A DNA stretch of 64,000 nt, taken from contig NZ_AXAZ01000001.1 in assembly GCF_000473065.1 (NCBI RefSeq), forward strand, positions 372,001 to 436,000. Reading direction: 5' to 3'. The translations under genes and the position numbers were made by a program. Below the pieces are notes generated by a model, which searched no databases, was not told where the DNA came from, and was given only the letters and a program-made list of their open reading frames with translations. This DNA is from Bradyrhizobium sp. WSM1743. Its GTDB lineage: Bacteria; Pseudomonadota; Alphaproteobacteria; Rhizobiales; Xanthobacteraceae. This document shows, piece by piece, positions 60,489-64,000 of this stretch. How positions within the stretch are numbered: the stretch's first letter is position 1; each line of letters begins with the position of its first letter.

Positions 60489-62066
60489 TCAATTCACCCT
60501 TCGATCCTTCCCCGCCCAATACGGCTCGCGCAATTGCCGCCGCAAAATCTTGCCGCTCGGATTCCTTGGCAGCGCCGGCAGAAACTCCACGCTCTTCGGC
60601 GTCTTGTAGCCGGCGATGCGCTCGCGGGTGAAGTTGATGATGTCGGTGGCGGTCGCCTGCTTGCCCGGCTTCATCACCACGACAGCCTTCACCGCTTCGC
60701 CCCATTTGTCGTCGGGCACGCCGATCACGGCCGCCTCGGCGACGTCAGGATGATCGCACAGCGCGCTCTCGACCTCGGCGGGATAGATGTTCTCGCCGCC
60801 GGAGATGATCATGTCCTTGATGCGGTCGTGGATGTAGAGATAGCCGTCCTCGTCCATGTAGCCGGCATCGCCGGTACGCAGCCAGCCGTCACTGCGCAGG
60901 GTCGCGGCGGTCGCCTCCGGCAGATTCCAGTAGCCCGCCATGTTCGAGCCCGAGCGCGTCGCGATCTCGCCGACCTGACGCGGCGGCAGCGGCTTGCCGT
61001 CGGGATCGAGGATCGCGATCTCGACGCCCGGCAGCGCCTTGCCGGCCGAGCGCATCCGCTCCAGCCCTTCGACGTGGTCCTCCGGCGGCAGCGCGACGAT
61101 GGTGCCGGTGGTCTCGGTCATGCCGTACATCTGCACGAAGCCGCATTTGAAGACCTCGATGCACTCCTTCAGCAGCGCCGCCGGGATCGGCGAGGCGCCG
61201 TACAGCATGTATTTCAGCCTGGAGAAATCCACCGTCTTGGCGCGCGGCTGCCGCACCACGAACTGCATCGCCGCCGGCACCATGAACAGCTTTGTGATGC
61301 CCGACTGCTCGAAGAAATCCAGCACCTTGGCCGGATCGAACTCGCGCGCGATCACGCCGCGGGCGCCGTGATAGAGCCCCATCACGCCCCAGCCCGAACC
61401 GCCGATGTGGAAGATCGGCATCGCCACCAGCGAGACGTCGTCGGTCGACCACCGGTTCCATTCCGGCTTGTCCTCGGCGTTTCCGGTCTGCACCAGGTTG
61501 AGGAAGTTCGCGTGGCTCAGCATCGCGCCCTTCGGCTTGCCGGTGGTACCCGACGTGTAGAGCTGGATCGCGATGTCCTTGGTGTCGATCGGCACTCTTG
61601 CATCGTCGCCGCTCTGCGCATCGCGCCAAGCCGCAAAATCCTGCCACTCCGGCGCGCTGCCTTCGGTGGTGATGATCGTGCGCACTCCCAGTATCTGATC
61701 CCTGATCTGGCGAACCTGTGTGATGAACTCCGGCCCGACGAACAGCACCGGCGCCTTGCAATCCGAAACGATGAAGGCGACTTCGGGCCCGGCGAGCCGC
61801 CAGTTCACCGGCGCCATCACCACGCCTGCCTTCATCGCACCCATCAAGAGCTCGAAATAGGTGTCGCTGTTCTTGCCGAGATAGGCGATGCGGTCGCCCT
61901 TCTTCACGCCCATCGCGAGGAGCGCGTTCGCGACCTTGTTGGTCTTGATGTCGAACTCGGCGAAGCTGGTGGTGCGGCCCTCGAACTCATAGGCAATGGC
62001 GCTGCCGCGGCTCTTCGCACGCTCGCGCACCATGTCGGCGAGGTTCGCCAATGGCTGTGTGGACAT
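60489..62066 (-). CDS. Acyl-CoA ligase (class I adenylate-forming, FadD-like)
   Basis: The 525-residue enzyme has the AMP-binding loop YTSGTTGKPKG (170-180), YGMTETTG, the adenine/hinge block RTGDAGYMDEDGYLYIHDR (late), SGGENIYPAEVE and the C-terminal NPSGKILRRQLRE with the catalytic Lys. It activates a carboxylic acid to its CoA thioester; chain length cannot be read. GGGAGAAAC precedes the ATG. It may supply acyl-CoA to the surrounding dehydrogenases and crotonases and is the LvaE-like candidate. Confidence 0.93.
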   Translation of the reverse strand: MSTQPLANLADMVRERAKSRGSAIAYEFEGRTTSFAEFDIKTNKVANALLAMGVKKGDRIAYLGKNSDTYFELLMGAMKAGVVMAPVNWRLAGPEVAFIVSDCKAPVLFVGPEFITQVRQIRDQILGVRTIITTEGSAPEWQDFAAWRDAQSGDDARVPIDTKDIAIQLYTSGTTGKPKGAMLSHANFLNLVQTGNAEDKPEWNRWSTDDVSLVAMPIFHIGGSGWGVMGLYHGARGVIAREFDPAKVLDFFEQSGITKLFMVPAAMQFVVRQPRAKTVDFSRLKYMLYGASPIPAALLKECIEVFKCGFVQMYGMTETTGTIVALPPEDHVEGLERMRSAGKALPGVEIAILDPDGKPLPPRQVGEIATRSGSNMAGYWNLPEATAATLRSDGWLRTGDAGYMDEDGYLYIHDRIKDMIISGGENIYPAEVESALCDHPDVAEAAVIGVPDDKWGEAVKAVVVMKPGKQATATDIINFTRERIAGYKTPKSVEFLPALPRNPSGKILRRQLREPYWAGKDRRVN

Positions 62067-62354
62067 GTTTCTCCCGTGGCTCTTGTTTTTATGCCCGGGA
62101 GTGTGGCGTCATCCGCGGGTGAAGACAAGACGCCTCGCTGTCGTCCCGGACAAGCGCGCCCAAAGCGCGCGCAGATCCGGGACCTCAGCGCGAGCGCTTG
62201 CGCTCGTCGCGGTAGCCACAGGGAGAGGTTTTGCGAAGACTCGGAGTTGCCGGTCTCGCGTCAAACTTCTCCCTGGGGTTATGGGTCCCCGCCTTCGCGG
62301 GGACGACAGTTGGATGCGAGGCGAAAGCGTCGGCCCTCGCTCTCGCAGCGCGGA

Positions 62355-63227
62355 TCACCCCCGCTTCGCCCGGTCCTTCTCGTTCTGCGCCATGATGCTC
62401 TCGCGCGCGGTCTTCCAGTCGTCGTCGCTCCAGTCGCGGAGCTGGTAGAAATTGCCACCCATGGCGAGCGCCTGCGCGCCGTCCATGGCGATGGTCTCGC
62501 CGTTGATCCAGTCGCATCCGCCCGAGATCAGGAACACGGCAAGGTTCTGCAATTCCTCCATTGTGCCGACCCGGCCCATCGGGTTCATCGCCCTAGTGCG
62601 CGCGCCGGCTTCGTCGCCGGGCTTGATGCGCTTGCTCATGCCCTCGGTCGGGATCTCACCGGGTGCAATGGTGTTGAGGCGGATGCCGTAGCGGCCCCAT
62701 TCGGTCGCGAGCGACATCGTCATGGCATGGATGGCGGATTTGCTCATCGCCGACGGCACCACGTAGGGCGAGCCGTTGCGCACCCAGGTCACGGTGATGG
62801 AGACGACATTGCCGGGCTGCTTTAGCGCGATCCAGCGCTTGCCGACCGCGTGCGTCACGTAGAACGTGCCGTGCATGACGATGTTGGCGACCGCATCGAA
62901 GCCGCGCGGGGACAGTTCCTCGGTACGCGAGATGAAGTTGCCGGCGGCGTTGTTGATGAGATCGGTGAGGGGGCCATCGCGAAAGATGGTCTCGATCATC
63001 TCCTCCACCGCGAGCGCGTTGCGGATGTCGACGCCGTGGCTGGTGACGCGGCCGCCATAGAGATCCATCAATTCGGTCGCTGTCTCGTCGCACACGATCT
63101 TGCGCCGGCCGCAGATGTGCACCTCGGCGCCGAGCTGGAGGAAGCGCGCCGCCATCGATTTGCCGAGCCCGGTGCCGCCGCCGGTCACGAGAATGCGCCG
63201 TCCGGCCAGAAGATTTTCCTTGAACAT
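62355..63227 (-). CDS. 2,4-dienoyl-CoA reductase-like SDR (DECR type)
   Basis: The 290-residue SDR has TGGGTGLGKSMA (15-26) and NNAAGNFIS (92-100), the latter typical of mitochondrial/peroxisomal 2,4-dienoyl-CoA reductases. The active site reads VVPSAMSKSA: Lys163 is kept, but Ser159 stands where a classical SDR has Tyr, as in DECR. It should reduce 2,4-dienoyl-CoA with NADPH in beta-oxidation of unsaturated chains. GGGAGAAACAGCG precedes the ATG. Confidence 0.9.
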   Translation of the reverse strand: MFKENLLAGRRILVTGGGTGLGKSMAARFLQLGAEVHICGRRKIVCDETATELMDLYGGRVTSHGVDIRNALAVEEMIETIFRDGPLTDLINNAAGNFISRTEELSPRGFDAVANIVMHGTFYVTHAVGKRWIALKQPGNVVSITVTWVRNGSPYVVPSAMSKSAIHAMTMSLATEWGRYGIRLNTIAPGEIPTEGMSKRIKPGDEAGARTRAMNPMGRVGTMEELQNLAVFLISGGCDWINGETIAMDGAQALAMGGNFYQLRDWSDDDWKTARESIMAQNEKDRAKRG

Positions 63228-63332
63228 CGCTGTTTCTCCCGTACGGATTGTCAGTTAATTGGTCGATTGACTAAATCCGGCCGTCAGCCTTCTGTAAAGC
63301 GGCACTGAACAAGAACAGGGGAGAATTCGTCC

Positions 63333-64000
63333 ATGGAAGATCGCGTCTCGATCTCGATCTCGGAAGGCGTCGCCGACGTGCGCCTGGTGCGCGCTGACAA
63401 GATGAATGCGCTGGATCAGCCCATGTTCGAGGCCCTCGTCGCCGCAACCGACCGGCTTTCCAAGGAAAAAGGCCTGCGCGTCGTCGTGCTCTCGGGTGAA
63501 GGCCGTGCCTTCTGCGCCGGGCTCGACATGGGGCGTTTTGCCGCCATGAAGGAGAAGGGCGGCAACGGAATTCCGGGTGGCGAAAATCGCGACCTCACCA
63601 AGCGGACGCATGGCCAGGCGAACTTTCCGCAACAGGCGGTATGGGGCTGGCGCCAGCTTCCGGTTCCGGTGATCGCGGCCGTGCATGGCGTCGCCTTCGG
63701 CGGTGGCTTCCAGCTCTCGCTCGGTGCCGACATGCGCTTCCTCGCGCCCGATGCGCGGATGTCGGTGATGGAGATCAAATGGGGCCTCGTGCCTGATATG
63801 GCGGGCACGCCGATCCTGGCCTCGCTGGTGCGCGACGACATCCTGCGGGATCTCACCTACACTGGCCGCATCTTCTCCGCACAGGAGGCAATGACTTACG
63901 GCCTCGCCACGCGCATCTGCGACAATCCGCGCGCAGCCGCGCTCGAAGTCGCGCGCGAGATCGCCGGCAAGAGCCCGGACGCGATCCGCGCCGCCAAGCG
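63333..64000 (+). CDS. Crotonase-family enoyl-CoA hydratase/isomerase (partial, runs off the window)
   Basis: The 222 codons present are open to the window end. They contain AFCAGLDMGRF (about 58-68), HGVAFGGGFQLSLGAD (about 118-133) and MEIKWGLVPDMAGTP, with Asp in the second catalytic position, as in dienoyl-CoA isomerases and some hydratases. ATG 63333 follows AGGGGAGAA. About 40 residues at the C-terminal end are probably missing. It is divergent from the 2,4-dienoyl-CoA reductase-like gene. Confidence 0.9.
   Translation, partial: MEDRVSISISEGVADVRLVRADKMNALDQPMFEALVAATDRLSKEKGLRVVVLSGEGRAFCAGLDMGRFAAMKEKGGNGIPGGENRDLTKRTHGQANFPQQAVWGWRQLPVPVIAAVHGVAFGGGFQLSLGADMRFLAPDARMSVMEIKWGLVPDMAGTPILASLVRDDILRDLTYTGRIFSAQEAMTYGLATRICDNPRAAALEVAREIAGKSPDAIRAAK

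Noticed and set aside
60399..62825. 808-codon open frame on the plus strand
   Set aside because: Antisense to the acyl-CoA ligase and running through a repeat and the dienoyl-CoA reductase end; no domain visible.
62355..63227. SDR considered inactive because Tyr is replaced by Ser in the YxxxK motif
   Set aside because: The PSAxxK pattern with NNAAGNFIS is normal for 2,4-dienoyl-CoA reductases, which place the catalytic Tyr elsewhere.

Overview
The window looks like a chromosomal segment of a Bradyrhizobium-type alphaproteobacterium (Hyphomicrobiales). This is inferred from uniformly GC-rich coding DNA, from the mix of catabolic and acyl-CoA genes and several ABC transporters, and from gene gaps filled with the palindromic repeats typical of Bradyrhizobium/Rhodopseudomonas. 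No rRNA, tRNA, CRISPR array, phage or insertion sequence was recognised. About 60 protein genes were placed, two of them cut by the window edges, plus one decayed gene.

Layout. 0-4.8 kb: phenylacetate degradation, paaA(end)-B-C-D-[REP]-E-I-K, closed by a GAAA-loop terminator. 4.8-9.4 kb: a zinc-less MDR oxidoreductase, a YeeE/TsuA-type thiosulfate channel, and a DMT exporter divergent from a MocR-type regulator with a repeated operator motif. 9.4-14.9 kb: a tight minus-strand operon (ferredoxin, P450, MHS permease, molybdenum sulfite-oxidase-like enzyme, alpha/beta-hydrolase-OsmC fusion) read from a good sigma70-type promoter that carries an inverted repeat beside a divergent tetR. 14.9-21.4 kb: a racemase-like protein, then an Aap-like amino-acid transporter split across a divergon with a class III aminotransferase and an RpiR regulator, with no ATPase gene. 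21.5-25.8 kb: PHB-depolymerase-like lipoprotein candidate, a frameshifted remnant of a molybdenum hydroxylase large subunit, an amidase and an SDR lacking catalytic residues.

25.9-41.9 kb is rich in enzymes for small hydroxy- and oxo-acids: tartrate dehydrogenase, an Ldh-family dehydrogenase, a D-2-hydroxyacid dehydrogenase, an M20 carbamoylase/amidohydrolase, a LysR regulator with a perfect 9-3-9 palindrome, a DUF1445 hydro-lyase-like protein, a complete Liv-type ABC transporter, and the complete four-enzyme 3-oxo-tetronate route (ltnD, otnI, otnK, otnC). An MCP receptor and an RND pump with its adaptor follow (42-48.3 kb).

48.4-64 kb is an acyl-CoA region: thiolase-like protein type 1, nitronate monooxygenase, YghU-type GST, two acyl-CoA dehydrogenases, three crotonases, three SDR/VOC enzymes, an acyl-CoA ligase, and an APH-like kinase followed by a small DUF6285 protein. 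The kinase, the small partner and an acyl-CoA dehydrogenase ending in the ACAD10/ACAD11-like DGPDEVH motif resemble the parts of the bacterial levulinate (lva) pathway and the mammalian ACAD10/11 fusions. I regard this as the best candidate for an interesting, locally rearranged system.

All assignments come from reading the sequence and from knowledge of protein families; no database search was run.
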